Assembly: GCA_948567375.1 (NCBI GenBank)
Contig: OX419756.1
Location: 14,451,001-14,515,000 of the forward strand
Direction of reading: 5' to 3'
DNA: 64,000 nucleotides
Source of the DNA: Lunularia cruciata
Taxonomy: Eukaryota; Streptophyta; Marchantiopsida; Lunulariales; Lunulariaceae
Part shown: one piece after another, positions 32,431 through 44,616 of the stretch
How positions within the stretch are numbered: the stretch's first letter is position 1
How the letters are laid out: the number at the start of each line of letters is the position of its first letter
Made by a program: the position numbers and the translations under genes
The notes under the pieces: model-generated
Databases searched by the model: none
Seen by the model: the letters and a program-made list of their open reading frames with translations, nothing else
What the model was told of the DNA's origin: nothing

Positions 32431-34000
32431 TCTAGGCTGGAGATAAAGATTGAATGTACGGAAGCTCAGAAACCCATGGTCTACTTGACAATGAAAACTC
32501 AAATCTAGGCTTGGTCTTTTCACTACATCTACTCAAATTAAATTCCATGATATCAACTGGACATTGCAATCCCGGAAGTTTGAAAGGCCAACATGCACAA
32601 TAAATACCCAAAGGAAAAGTACCAATGGAACACAAACACACAGTCACATTATTTGTAGTGCCAAAGTTAGTTTGCTTGGACGTTGGAGTGGTAGTATTGG
32701 TAGTCATAGATATTTTGATAGTTACTCATGGACTACTCGTTGGCGATCCCATTTCATGTTAGGACTATTAATCACATGGTGTGACCTACCGTCACTTGCA
32801 CTTTTCACACCGTCGGATGTGCCATTGATGGCATTGTTAGGGTTGGCGACCTAGGTCGAGTAGAGTGGTATACATTTGAAATGCAGCTCCAAAGAGCTCA
32901 CTTCTTTGATGTTGAGCATTTGAGTCCTTGGCTATGGTGGACAGAGATCAGCAAGTGTCACCTAGAGTCTCTTAGCTATAGTGGGTGTGGCTTGATTGTA
33001 ATCAATGCACAATTGTTGGTAGATTGTTGACTGAAGGATTGAGTATATATCTGATTTGAGTATGATTCAAGTGGAAGAATGAATTGATTACATCAAAGAA
33101 GTCAAAGTCAAAGGAAATTGAGTGCAAAAACTGGAAAAACTGTTGGTGGTATCTCGAAGCTTGGGTAAACATTGGTACATTTGATTGTGGTCCTCGATTT
33201 CATTGAGATTGATTGTGTATGAAAGTCCCATTTGGGTTGATTTAGATTTTGTAGTGGGGCAAATGGTGTATAGAAACGTTGGCCAAATTTTTGAGGATAC
33301 AATCAATTTGAGACAATGGGTGTTTAATTTGAGCGCAAGAGGTGAAATCAATTAATGGAAGATTTGATGGTCAGCCACCTATAGAATAGGTATGTTGGAT
33401 TGGAAGAGGTTGTCTAGATTCCGTGGTTGAGCTGGCGGAGGTTATCTTGAGTTGGAGGTTGCACAAATTGCCCTAGCTAGTGCTTGAGTTGATTAAGCTT
33501 GGCAAGAAAAAAGGCCTCATTTGGCTAAATTTTGGCATTTTGAGGCTTCAAGGTATAGGGTTGTGGGCTAGAGAGGCTACAAAGGCCTAGCAGTGCCAAC
33601 CAACCAACTTGCTAGTATGAGGCTAGCTAGTTTAGATGAGTTTTTGGTAGTTTTCAATCATTATTTGGCAAAACCTACACACCTTTTTAGATTGTGCACA
33701 ATAGGGTTTGAACCCCAAATCCCTAGTTCCTAGATTGGTGCACTAGCCAACTAGTCCACCTTCACTTGTTGTCCTAGTGACTAGTCAATTGATACTTATA
33801 CATATATAATTTTGGCTTGGAGAGGTAGTTTGATCCTAGCCTTGGTGATCTTAGGAGTAGCTTAGGAGTAGGTAGACACTTCTATTATGTCAAATGCCAA
33901 ATGGTGGTAGAGTCAATCTGGTGCTCATTTATAAGATAGAGTGTTTTCTTTAGACTTCTTGTGATTGGACTCCCTCCATTTTCTACTTCCTATTTGTACA
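32430..34000 (+). repeat. G-family LTR (plus strand)
   Basis: Homologous in inverted orientation to 15170-16528. The clearest blocks are 32690-32830, 32880-33200 and 33690-33960. The outer end is blurred; about 32430 is an estimate, and the inner end lies near 34000. The same family end is seen at 52910-53110. A tRNA-like segment lies on the minus strand at about 33690-33770. Confidence 0.55.
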
Positions 34001-35746
34001 CCATGTTTGTGTGAGGTGCCTTGAATTTAGAGCATAAATGCTTTGGTGTGCTCTCGGTAGTGAGGTTGGAGTGATAACCAATTAGATTATCTATGTTTCT
34101 CCATAATGAGGTAGGAAGTGATGACTTGCATATTGTGAGAGTGTGTGTTGTGATAGCAAGTTACAGATTGCTCTTTCTCCTAGTGGAGTTGCCATAGTTA
34201 GAGCTACATTAGTGAGTGGTGTTCAATTGGTGGTGGTACTTGGTGGTGATCCTTGATGGGTACTTGTGGTGGTTACGGTTGTGGTTTGAGTTACATTATC
34301 ATGATGGAATTATTTGGAGATTTTAAAGGAGATATTGTTGCAATACACAATGGGTTTACATGGAGTGGCACTTGGTATCAGCTTGTATTTCATGTCTTAG
34401 TGAGTGAGGAGATTGACTTTGATTTGGAGGTTGATATAGTGAGGAGTTTGTATTCACACCTTTGTTGTGAGATATGGACAAGATTTATTGAGCTTCCAAA
34501 GGGCCCAAGTGCTACTTTGATATAGTGGGTACCATTGGTTTGATAGTTGGTGTGATATACAATAGATGCGGAACTTGACTTTGTTCACACCTTTCATGGT
34601 ATGGAAGGGGTTGTTTTAGCACTTGGTGAGTTTGCCGATGGATGACTATCATGAGTTTAAGAGAGCTCACTTGGAGATGATCAAGCTATGGAAACAATAT
34701 TGGTCTCCAAATTACATCTTCATCACTTCAGGCTTAGTTGCCAAGTAGATTGACAATACCTACAAGTTTTAGCTCTAGTAGCATTGGTGTATCTAATGGA
34801 GGTGCACTAGTTGGAGATGGTGCTACTAAAAATAGAGGTACCATTGCAAGAGGTGGTGCAATACCAATGTCATGTTGTGTTTTTCACAACCCATGAAAAA
34901 ATAAATTAGTGTGGTTTAAAAGATGGAGTAGGTTGTATGACAGATCCCACAATTGAGCTATTGCCATGTGAACAATCTATGTGCATTAAAGTGGCTAGCC
35001 ATATGGAGTAATCTTATCCTTTCCAATGGCTCTAATATAGGTGGTAGAGAGTTGAGAAAAAGGGGGTGTGTTTTTAGTTTTAGGAGTTTTGAGTGGGAGG
35101 AGGACACCGAGAATGAGAGTTTTAGCAAAACATGAACACTAGAGCATCAAAGAAAGCATTTGAGTAGGAGATATCCCATGCTCTCAATCTGTCACTCCTA
35201 AAAAGAATTTTCATCAGGCTTTAGGTTCTACACTGTGATAGCTTACGGGACTGGATGGTGGCACATTTTGGGATGGCATTCATGGAGTCGATGATCAAAA
35301 ACCCAGATCATGTCATCCTTCCAATGCTTACTGACAAGCAAGTCTAAGATTTAACGTGTGCTCTTATTGGAGAAGAAGGATTTAAATTTGTTCATGAGCT
35401 TCAAGGTGGAGTTTTGTGGTCCATTTGGCAAAAAGAGAACCAACTTAATGACAAAAATGCAACCGATTGGATCCCAATAGGATAAATCTGGAGTTTTTTG
35501 AGCATCAAGGGAGTGAAGGAAGGGCATTTGGGAAGAGAAGCCTAGATTTGGAGAGAAGAAATGATACGGTAAAATTGGGAGATATAAACTAAAGGAATTG
35601 AGCAGATTTTGAGTGGATTAGGAAGATTGAAGCAAGGAGGGATCAAATTCTCACTCAAATGAGAAAACAAGGGAATTCTAAGAGTTATGTCCTATCTTTT
35701 CATGATTTGTTAGTGGACTAGTGATTTGATAAAGTGCTCACTATAT
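34001..35746 (+). pseudogene. G-family internal region with leader motif
   Basis: Downstream of the G LTR only broken frames are seen. An ORF of 90 codons (34253-34525) is unrecognised. At 35240-35400 one frame reads VAHFGMAFMESMIKNPDHVI and then DLTCALIGEEGF after one stop. This matches the leader ORF of chromovirus B (9433-9654) at about 13 of 33 positions. Element C is inserted at 35752. No gag core or protease was found here. Confidence 0.4.
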
Positions 35747-35751
35747 TGAGC
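35747..35751. repeat. Target site duplication of C (left)
   Basis: TGAGC, identical to 51876-51880. Confidence 0.9.
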
Positions 35752-36769
35752 TATGACAACCCAACAAATATCACTTTTGCGGTAATCAGGTAAGTAAAGT
35801 TTGTTCCCATAGAGTTTACAATTCCCGTAAACTCAATTCAAAATTGGTCAAATATGAAGTCAAATGTCACAATGTAGTTCTTCTTGATTTTGTCTTTAAT
35901 CTCTCAAGTAGCAACTACACCCAAAAGAGAGTAACAAGCTCACAATCTTGACAACTTGTCACGAATTCACACACCCATAATCACAACATAGCAAATTTGT
36001 CCAAACAAATCTTGATTGTGATGATTCAGATTCCTAAAGATGGCACTTCACTACAAAATGACTTTGCCTCAAAATTGTGTTCTACCCCTCCATTGAAGGC
36101 ACAACTTCCTTGATCAAAATTGCTTCACATCAACTCAACATTGCACTCACAATTGTAGAGTACTACCGACACTACAATTTTTCTCAAATTTGTCAAGGCA
36201 TTGCTCTGATTGCACTTCACTCAAGATCAAACACATGGAGTAAAGATCAAGGCTGTGGAATCCAACATCCAACAAGCACACTGATTTGCACTTTGAAATT
36301 CTTCACACACTCACAAACACAAACATAGAATTGATACTTGGAATCAAGCTCAAGCAATGAGCATTGAAATCAACACTTCACTTTATCTATCTTCAGAATT
36401 ATGAGCACTAAACAACATATGACTGTGAATGCCACCTTTAAATAGGCAAAGCAATCAATAGTTACTAACAACTATACCATTCTACAACAACTTTTCCTAC
36501 TTGTAGATCCAAAATAACAATGCACCTCTTCATGTCTGCCTTTTCAAATCTCAAAATTGGTTCTAATCCAATCCAATGCCAACCTCGACTTCGGCTTCCA
36601 AATCCGATGATCTTCCTATTACCTCTTCTTCTTTGGGTATATCTAGTTCTACTAAGTCCTTCATTATTTCTACTACTTCTTCACTAGGAACTACAATTAC
36701 ACTAGTAGGTAACCTATCTACTTCCTTATCTTGCAACCCACTCCACTCTTATATCTCCAATGGCAACTT

Positions 36770-38250
36770 TGAAGATATCTGTACTCCTCCTCCTACTACT
36801 TTGGTTCTTCTTACTTCTTTTATCTCACTACAAAGTTTGTCTGACTCCATCCTAACAAGATCCAGTTTGAGACACACATTATCTCCTACCTCTACCATCT
36901 ACCTATCTACACGTTCTCGCAAACAAATTAACAAATTGTTTTACTCTGTGTTCTTTGCCTTTTGCTTGTGCATCTCCTACACCAATAATTCCAGCTCATG
37001 AAATCTTGCTTCCTCAAGTTTACCTTCAACTTCCGTGCTCATCATTGCCTTTATTTCATTTACTACACCAACTACCTCATTGGATTCTCCTATGATCTTG
37101 AGCTTCTCCTCCTTCCTTTCTTCCTCCAATTCATTACGATACATCTAGAGCTCATCTTCAAATTCAGCCTTCAATGCCTTCTTCTCCCTCTGATTCATAG
37201 AGATTTGCTCCTCTGCTACCCTCACCAATCTTTGCAATCAATATTCTTCTTTACCACGCTTTGCTAACTCTCATTGCCAGGCTCAATCTTCCCAATTCCT
37301 GCTCCATCACTATTGTACTTGCCTTTGAGTGTATTAACTCTACTTGGACATCTGCCATTTCTCCCTTCAACACCGTAACCAAGGCAGTCATCTCCTTGGC
37401 CTCCTCACAACACTTTACTAAATCCTCCCTCATCACTTCAAAGTGCTTACTCCAAAAAATCTCCTCAACTCAAAGTTCTTCGGCTTACATCTCCACCCTC
37501 GTTAACTTACTTTGCAACAATGAGGTTTCCGCACTCTAGGTCTTCACTATTGTGAACTCATTGTGCACATCAAGATTGGTACTTGCCATCTCTACTTTCT
37601 TTTGCTGCAAAAACACTAATAGCAGACATACTACCTTTGATAGATACTCCACCCCTTTGAATTTCTTGTCATTGGCTTGGCCTTCGTCTTCCTGCAACTC
37701 TACTTCTTGCACCTTACCCCAAATTTGTGATCTTTGTACTCTCAAGGTTTCACCATCTGAGCTTTCATCCTCTTCCATGACAACTTTACTGGGCCCAACC
37801 TTGGCTACGTGCACATTTTTCTTCCTGTCCGGCAGTTTGTGGTCGTGCCACAACTTCTTCTTCCTTCTTCTCACTTCTCTGTTCAATTAGAGTGACTTTT
37901 GGACTTGGATTCACTGTATCCTCCATCAGCCTTTGTGTTTGCTGAACCTCCGCCTCGCCTTCACTGCCACTACTTGATTCTTCACTTTGCAAAGTGAACT
38001 CCTATTCTTCTCTTGATGCTTATTCCTTTGATCCAATTTCTCCTTTTGACTCTTCTTTGGATTCCGGTGAAGCTTCTTTCACCTTCACCATCACTGCCAT
38101 TAGGTTAAGCTTTGGCACCTTCTGGAGTTGGAATGTTGCAAGGCAACTCTCAGGCTTTGCTCTCTTTCTAGCCTTTGGTATGTCAATTGCTATAATTTTC
38201 TCCTTCCCAATTTTCTTGTAGTACTCATCCCCGTCTTGCACCCTCTCCAT
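36770..38250 (-). pseudogene. U3-borne ORF, left copy in C
   Basis: Fragments read from right to left: MERVQDGDEYYKKIGKEKII (38250), ESKGEIGSKE-type acidic text, QSEESSSGSEGEAEVQQTQR (37990), DGETLRVQRSQIWGKVQEVE (37750), then coiled-coil text and LDLVRM-type residues near 36850. Each piece has its counterpart in the right LTR and in F. Frames are broken by several stops. See the F copy for the best order. Acidic, Lys-rich, heptad-like; no family recognised. Confidence 0.55.
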
Positions 38251-38289
38251 ATAATATCTTTCATCTGCATCTGCTTCCTTCTACAAGCT

Positions 38290-38411
38290 AAATATCACAA
38301 TTCCTTCACAGATGCAGATGAGTTATATAAAGTTAGTCATAGCTAAGATAGAGGGGATTGGCTACATGCACATTAGTCATGATTAGCATTAATGCACAGA
38401 TGCAGATGAGT
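38290..38411. other. Scrambled junction at the left end of A2
   Basis: The words CAGATGCAGATGAGTTA and TTAGTCATAGCTAAGATAGA occur twice in 120 bp, and AGATGCAGATGA is the complement of TCATCTGCATCT in the adjacent C LTR (38264-38276). The first 130 bases of the LTR are missing. This looks like templated filler at a repaired break. Confidence 0.65.
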
Positions 38412-38989
38412 TAGCTAAATTTAGTCATAGCTAAGATAGAAGGGATCTTACTTTAGAGGAACTGGAAAAGATGAGCACTATTATTTTAGATTCTAATGTG
38501 TTGACTTGGTATTATTCCTAGGTGTTTGGCTTTGAGGAAGGAGTTGAGAACTCTTGGGCCCGCAAGCCTTTTTGTTTTGGATATTTCTATAGTCCAAGGA
38601 TAGCCCATGTGAAAGAATCCCTGACTTAGTGGTTGGGTCAAGATAAGATCACATGCTAGTGGAATATGCCCATGTGAATGGATATTCCTTTCTACTTTTT
38701 GACTTTACTTGACTTTTAGTCTAGTGACTAGAATTACTATGGTAATTAGTAACTTTGGTGTGTAACTATTTCACAAGTATATAAACAAGGGGTGAGGAGG
38801 TATTGATTGTCATTTCATTTGCAACTATCTCTCTCTCATTGAGTTCTCTAGTGAGCAATGTTTTGAGTCTTGGAGGTTAGCCTTGGAGGAAGATGATGGA
38901 GTTGGGGTTCCTTGCCTTCTTTAGTCCATGGAGCACTACCATAATAGCCATCAGAGGTTCATCCTGAGTGAGAGACAGGCCGGCTCACA
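38412..38989 (+). repeat. 5' LTR of A2 (truncated)
   Basis: Matches A1 LTR from about base 115 to its CACA end. TATATAAAC at about 38778 is the TATA-like box. Confidence 0.8.
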
Positions 38990-38993
38990 TTTT

Positions 38994-39012
38994 TGGCTCC
39001 ATTGTCGGGACC
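38994..39012 (+). promoter_or_regulatory. Primer binding site of A2
   Basis: TGGCTCCATTGTCGGGACC lies four bases after the LTR end, as in A1, and is the better preserved of the two. Confidence 0.55.
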
Positions 39013-39846
39013 TCTAGAGAAGGCAAGATAATGTTCAATTCTAGATTAGGCATAAGGAGGCTATGAGAGCTCACTTGGAGAAAACATTAGGAGAGGAGAG
39101 GGCTGAACTTATGTTAGAGAACCAAGATCCATTTATATACCCTATAGTTCATTATGATGTCTTTGAGGTGATTTTGTACATCTTGTATAAATGAGAGGAT
39201 TTGGAGAGATTGTGTGGATTGGAGGTGGATTGCAGATTTTGGGGATTAAGGTACTTTTGGGCAAAATCTCAAGTTTGAGATTTGGACTTGAAATTTATAC
39301 ACATGATAGCTTGGGTTGTCCTTCAGTTGGAACACTTGAAATTATTGTGCAAGCTATTATGCGCATTGGGCTAGAATTTTTGAAAGTTGGTAGGGTAAAT
39401 AGCTCCCGCAACTGCATGCTCTCTGGAAAATTGTACAGAGTCTGTCATTTCTTCAATTTTCAGTGTTTATTGTAAAGCTTTTTAGGAAAATTCAGTACGT
39501 TGTATCCTACCTATTGACACAAAAAATAGAGAGAGATCATATTTAAGCGGGGGGGAATGAGTTTTTCAACTGAGGGGGGTGGTTTTTAGACCAAATCTGA
39601 AATATGTGTGCTGAATAGAAAGGTGTCTAGGCCAAATGGCACAATGAAAATATCTGAAATTTTGCAGGGAGGGACATCCTAGAGTTGTGATCAAGTGTGA
39701 AAAATATCAGAAGACTTTCATATATAAGTTGATAGATTTGAGTGAATTTGTGAGGACGGGTCAATTCTCCAAAGTTTAGATCTCATGCATGAGGAGTTTG
39801 AGAACAATAAAAACCATGTTTGAGTGTTTAGATTCATCTTGGGAAC

Positions 39847-40490
39847 ATGGAGGGTCATCAAGAGTGGAAATTGAGACTATGCAAGGTTCCCCAAGGGTTT
39901 GAGGTGATTGTAGGGGTGGATTTGAGGAAAAGAGAGTTTACAATAGAATTTGAAGAGAGTGTTGAGGGGACCCAAAAACTTACACCACTTGGAGGAAAGA
40001 GTGAGTCTAAGTGCTTTCTATGTAGAGAGAAGGAACGTAAGGCAAGTTCATGTCCATTGAACTTTGAGGGCAAGGAATGTCTTACTTGACTTGGGTTTTC
40101 ATGTTGGACCTTCTTCACCAAGATTGGGAGGGAGAAGATCTAAGATAAAGAAGTTGTGTGAGGTTTGTGGAGTGGAAGGACTTCCAAAAGGACATGAGTG
40201 CAGTGGAGTAAAAGCACTTTTGGAGACTTTGGTGAAGGATCTTGGAGAGAGTCTTAGTACAACTATAGAAATACTACCACTTTCATCAGCTAGTTCTCAA
40301 GGCTACAAGTATGGTGGAACCTTTGATACTTTGGTGGCAAGGGTTGCATCACAGGTAGTGTTGCTCCAGTTCTTGAGCCTCTACCAAATGATCCACTTCA
40401 AACCATCACATAACAACTTGCAGATCTCAAGATCAATGTGGTGCAACTATGGGAGAAGAGAGAGGTAGATCAGAATGTAGAGAGAGCCTA
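39847..40490 (+). pseudogene. Cys-rich leader ORF of A2 fused to gag tail
   Basis: The frame 39847-40089 holds CFLCREKERKASSC. It continues after a one-base shift (40064-40468) with CEVCGVEGLPKGHEC and then, after a deletion junction at CTCAAG (about 40300), QGYKYGGTFDTLVARVA from the end of gag. The fusion removes the capsid core. See 2188-2663 for the A1 copy. Confidence 0.5.
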
Positions 40491-41673
40491 GGAGTTATGG
40501 AAACTATCCATATAGAGGAGGCCAACCAGCCAACAATTTCAATGATAGAAACTATTTTGGTTGTGGAGGAAGAGGCCATATCCAAAGGAATTGCCCAAAT
40601 TCCACTTACCATGGAGGAAGGGGTTATGAGGGAGCCAATAGAGGGAAAGAGGGAGGTAGTGAAACCCAAGTGGCTCCTAATCCAAACAAAGGTAAGGGGA
40701 TAGCATCCATAGATATGGTTGAGAGAAAGTATGAGAAGGGAGAGTTCTCAAACTCCAAGGGTCTTAATTTAGAGCTTGTTTTGCAGAGGATGTTCACTCT
40801 TCTCAAGGATTTACTCCAAGCAAGGATACTCCTATGTCTACTAGGAGTACTTGCACATCAACACCATCAACAACAAAGACTCAAAGGAAGAATTTGGGGA
40901 TGGAGGACTTCTTGATTTCAAAGCAACAATGGAACTACAATGTGTTGGAGGATGTTGGTAGTCACAAGACTAACACCACAGTGGGTCAATTGATTGCTTT
41001 GAACCCTAACTTGAGAAAAGAGCTTAGAGGTGGTTTATGTTCTAAAAGGAGTTAGAGGAAGAAGAAGGCAAAAGCTCTAGTATCAATGGGGGTGGTGGAT
41101 GCCAAGCCAACACTATGGGAGGCTTGTGAATATGCCTCCAAGATTGATGTGAGAGTGAATGGTCACAACATCAAGGATGCACTTGTTGATGGAGGATCAG
41201 TAGTGAATGCCATGTCAAAAAGGTTGATGAATAAGTAAGGTATAATACCTCAAGACCTTCAATATTTGTGGTAAGCATGGCAAACAAGCAACAAGTTTGA
41301 CCAGTAAGGGTGATGAATAAAGTGGTAGTTTCAAATTATGGGAGTTCAAAATCTCATGACTTTCCAAATCTTGAAGGATTCAAGCTATGACTTACTTCTT
41401 GGGAGGCCATGGTTGAGAGCAGCACGCACAATTGATAGATGGCACAAAGGGTACTTGAGTATTGGGCCATCAAACCATAGAGTCACAATTCCTATGACTA
41501 ACACCACCAGCACTTCACATTCAGATACACCATCTTCCAATTATTGGGAATCAGATTCTGAAGAAGGAGCTTCAAGTGTGGACACAAGCATGGAGGAGGA
41601 GACTTCCACGGAGGAGGATGAATCTGAATCATTCAGATGTTTATCCCTTTTGTGTTATGGATTTTGCACCTAA
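40491..41673 (+). pseudogene. Zinc knuckle and protease of A2
   Basis: FGCGGRGHIQRNCP is encoded at about 40560-40600 (first Cys changed to Tyr). Protease loop ALVDGGSVVNAMSKRL at about 41173-41230 keeps the DGG form, then a stop. The open frame 41338-41673 carries LLLGRPWLRAARTIDRWHKG, the second half of the protease. Stops separate the pieces. Confidence 0.6.
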
Positions 41674-41683
41674 GCCATAGGTT

Positions 41684-42235
41684 TTGAAGGACCCAGATAA
41701 ATCACCATTGACATTTGAGGAGGTAGAGAGAAGGTTAGCTACCCTCAAGTATGGCCCAAATGTAACCAAGGAAGAGAAGGTGAGATTTGAGGAGATTTTC
41801 CGCAAGTTCATCCATGTTCACTTTGATCTTATTCACTTTGATCTTCCTAGCTTCCAAAGCATTCATAGGAGATTGAAGGAAGCACAAGGAGGTGATGTAG
41901 AGAATCAAGGAAGGAACAACTCATGGGGTTGGAAGAGGCAAGAGTAGTTGCTATGGTTTGAGTGGAGCAAGCCCAAAGGAAACAAAAGGAGAGATATGAC
42001 AAGAAGCAAGGCAAGAAGAAGGTGGAGCCTTTCAAAGAAGGTGATTGGGTAATGTTGTTTGATTCAATTCAATTCAAGAGAGTGCAAAAGAAGTTTTTGC
42101 CTAAGTAATTTGGACCTTTCATAGTGGAGAAGGTACGGGGCAATTACACCTATGATCTCAAGGAGTTGGGAGAAAGACACTTTGCTAGGATTAACCATGA
42201 TAAGTTGAAGATATATCATAGATGGTAGAGAGACC
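41684..42235 (+). pseudogene. Pre-RT linker joined to integrase C-terminus in A2
   Basis: RLATLKYGPNVTKEEKVRFE (about 41730) continues to IFRKFIHV and then jumps at about 41815 to DLPSFQSIHRRLKEAQGGD, which in A1 lies at about 7440. TTCACTTTGATCTT is present twice at the junction. About 2.4 kb of pol is absent. Confidence 0.75.
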
Positions 42236-42276
42236 TTTGCTTTGAGGACAAAGTGAAAACTTAGTCCGAGGGTAAA

Positions 42277-42965
42277 TGTAACACCTATTTGTGCATGTGT
42301 GTGGTATTGTGATATTTAGCTTGGTATTACTAAGTACTTGAGAGATAGTATTTATATAGAGATAAAGGATGGTTCTACATTAGTCATGATTAGCTAAAGT
42401 TAGTCATAGCTAAGATAAAGGGGACCTTAATTTAGAGGAAGTGGAAAAGATGATCACCACTATTTTGAATTCTAGTGTGTTGACTTGGTATTATTCCTAG
42501 GTGTTTGGCTTTGAGGAAAGAGTTGAGAACTCTTGGGCCCGCAAGCCTTTTTGTTTTGGATTCTTCTATAGTCCAAGGATAGCCCATGTGAAGGAATCCT
42601 TGACTTAGTGGTTGGGTCAGGATAAGATCACATGCTAGTGGAATATGCGTGTGTGAATAGATATTCCTTTCTACTTTTTGACTTTACTTGACTTTTAGTC
42701 TAGTAACTAGAGTTATTATGGTAATTAGTAACTTTGGTGTGTAACTATTTCACAAGTATATAAACAAGGGGTGAGGAGATACTGATCATCATTTCATTTG
42801 CAACTATCTCTCTCATTGAGTTCTCTAGTGAGCAATGTCTTGAGTATTGGAGTGTTAGCCTTGGAGGAGTATGATGGAGTTGGGGTTCCTTGCCTTCTGT
42901 AGTCCATAGTGCGCTACCATAATAGCCATCAGAGGTTCATCCTGAGTGAGAGACAGGCCGGCTCA
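42277..42965 (+). repeat. 3' LTR of A2
   Basis: Starts TGTAACACCT, ends GGCCGGCTCA, two bases short of the CACA end. Then C LTR sequence resumes (GAGGTCAAC). Confidence 0.85.
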
Positions 42966-43428
42966 GAGGTCAACTCTTAATAGGGACAAGGTAGCGACTG
43001 GACATTGTGCTACTTCCTTGTACAACTCTTGATTTTATAGTCTTGCGCTGATTGGTCATTCTTCAGTTGTTTCTCCTCTCTAGTCACCAATTTTGTGTGA
43101 TTGGTTTCTTGTCACTATCAAGAACTTCTTGATCCAAGGCCATTACTTTCTTCTTGTGTAGTTTCTTGATTGAACCGACTCTGAAGAAGTTTGTTACAAG
43201 TTCTTTGGATTAGACCACACCGCTCGATACAAAGTCTCACTTTCTTTGTATTTGTGTCTCTATCTCTCTTAGGTCCTTCAATCTTGACCTGAGGTCAACT
43301 TTGGGTTTGCCCCAAACACACGTTTCTTCTTATTTATTTCCCGTTTAGCCCTCTTTAAGCTTTACTCCAGTACTTCTTCTTCAAATTTTCCTAAGACTAT
43401 CCAAAACCAAAAAAATGTGGGTACCACA

Positions 43429-43444
43429 TACTCTCACCCTCAAA
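43429..43444 (-). promoter_or_regulatory. Putative polypurine tract of C
   Basis: On the minus strand GAGGGTGAGAGTA lies directly before the 3' LTR start at 43428. Confidence 0.5.
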
Positions 43445-43694
43445 TGTGATGGTCCCCGTGAACACCGACAATTGGTTCTTTATACAACGTTGGGTCCGTG
43501 CTCCAATATTTTCTAACTCTCCACCCGTTTACTCAAGTGGCAAACGGATTGCCTTCTAGGTCTGCAAGTTGAATAGATCCATTGACATATATGTGCATGA
43601 CACAATATGGCTCCATCCACCTTAAATGCAGTTTGCCCAAAAAAAAGAGTTCAGCAATTGTCATATAACAACACCTAATCTCCCTCCTAAACAG

Positions 43695-44615
43695 CTATAG
43701 GCGTGATTCTCTTCTCGTGCCTGGCCTTCCTTTGTTCTTGTACTTCCTTTGTGGTTTGCATTGCATTGTCTCTTCTAACCACATCAATTGATGGATCTGA
43801 AGATCTTGGCTTTCTTCTTCCAACAATTGTTCTTTGCAAAGAATTTGATATGACGGTACTTCAAATTCAATTGGTAGTATGGGATGCAATCCATATGTCA
43901 AAAAATATGGAGTTTGCTTGGTGGTAATATTTTCAGTGGTTTTGTATGCACACAAAGCTGCAGGTAACTTTGTGTCCCAATTGTAGGCATAATTGACTAT
44001 CATCTTGTTCAAAATTTTACACAACAATCAATTGGCCTTCTCCGTGAGTCCATTTGCTTTTGGATTGTAGGGAGTCGTCTTCCGATGCTTAATATGCAAT
44101 TACTTGGTTAATACTTCCACCATAGAGTTCAAAAAATGAGTTCTCCAATCATTGACCAATTCTTGATGACATCGACAACGGGAAATGATATTTAAGAAGA
44201 AAAATTCTGCAATTATTTCTACATCATCTCTCCTCGTGGCTTCTGTTTCTACCATCTTGGTAGCATAATCAGTGCATACCAAGATGTACCTCTTCCTCAT
44301 GACTTGGGTCACTAGTTCAATTGGACCCACAAAATCAATACCCCATTTCTTGAATGGGACCAATGGCAAAATTGGTCTCAAAGGCCACTAGGAAGTAGCC
44401 ATCGGTTTTCCTATTCTTTGAAAGGCATCACAATGTTGAATATGGGCGTAAGTATCTTTATACATCATGGGCCACCAATACTCTATTGCAGGGATTTTCT
44501 TTATAGTATTCTTCAAGGCATAATGTCCTCTTGATGCTTTAGAGTGTAAGGATTCAATGACTCCTCTGACTTTGTATGCCTCCAAACATCTCCGAAGTAC
44601 TTCATCTTTGACCAT
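43695..44615 (-). pseudogene. Integrase of C
   Basis: Zinc domain: HSKASRGHYALKN then HIQHCDAFQRIGK (second Cys of the pair is Phe). Core: KWGIDFVGPIE, VCTDYATKMVE with the first Asp (44381-44100), then ELVNDWRTHFLN with the second Asp in a damaged NDRG motif. The last part (44027-43695) reads MLCKILNKMIVNYAYNWDTK and LTYGLHPILPIEF. Stops separate three ORFs. No chromodomain. Confidence 0.75.
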
Positions 44616-44616
44616 C

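Larger units (their letters stand above)
38290..42965 (+). mobile_element. A2: internally deleted A-family retrotransposon
   Basis: LTRs 38412-38989 (front scrambled) and 42277-42965 match those of A1. The internal part keeps primer site, leader ORF, Cys-rich ORF, zinc knuckle, protease and the end of integrase. It lacks the gag core (A1 about 2650-3464) and the whole RT, RNase H and most of integrase (A1 about 5010-7430). It is therefore a non-autonomous or simply degraded copy. It lies inside the C 3' LTR without a target duplication. Confidence 0.82.
35752..43428 (-). repeat. 3' LTR of C, interrupted by A2
   Basis: Parts 35752-38289 and 42966-43428 together give about 3.0 kb. Compared with the right LTR (48711-51875) about 740 bp corresponding to 50680-51415 is missing at the A2 site. 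The TATA-like box on the minus strand is CCTATTTAAAGG (36434-36446). It starts (minus strand) TGTGGTACCC at 43428 and ends near TGTTGTCATA at 35752. Confidence 0.82.

Noticed and set aside
36576-37890. Plus-strand Ser/Thr-rich ORFs of up to 141 codons (also 49160-50329)
   Set aside because: They are reverse-strand shadows of the acidic coiled-coil ORF in the C LTR; Ser/Leu-rich text is what Glu/Lys codons give on the opposite strand.
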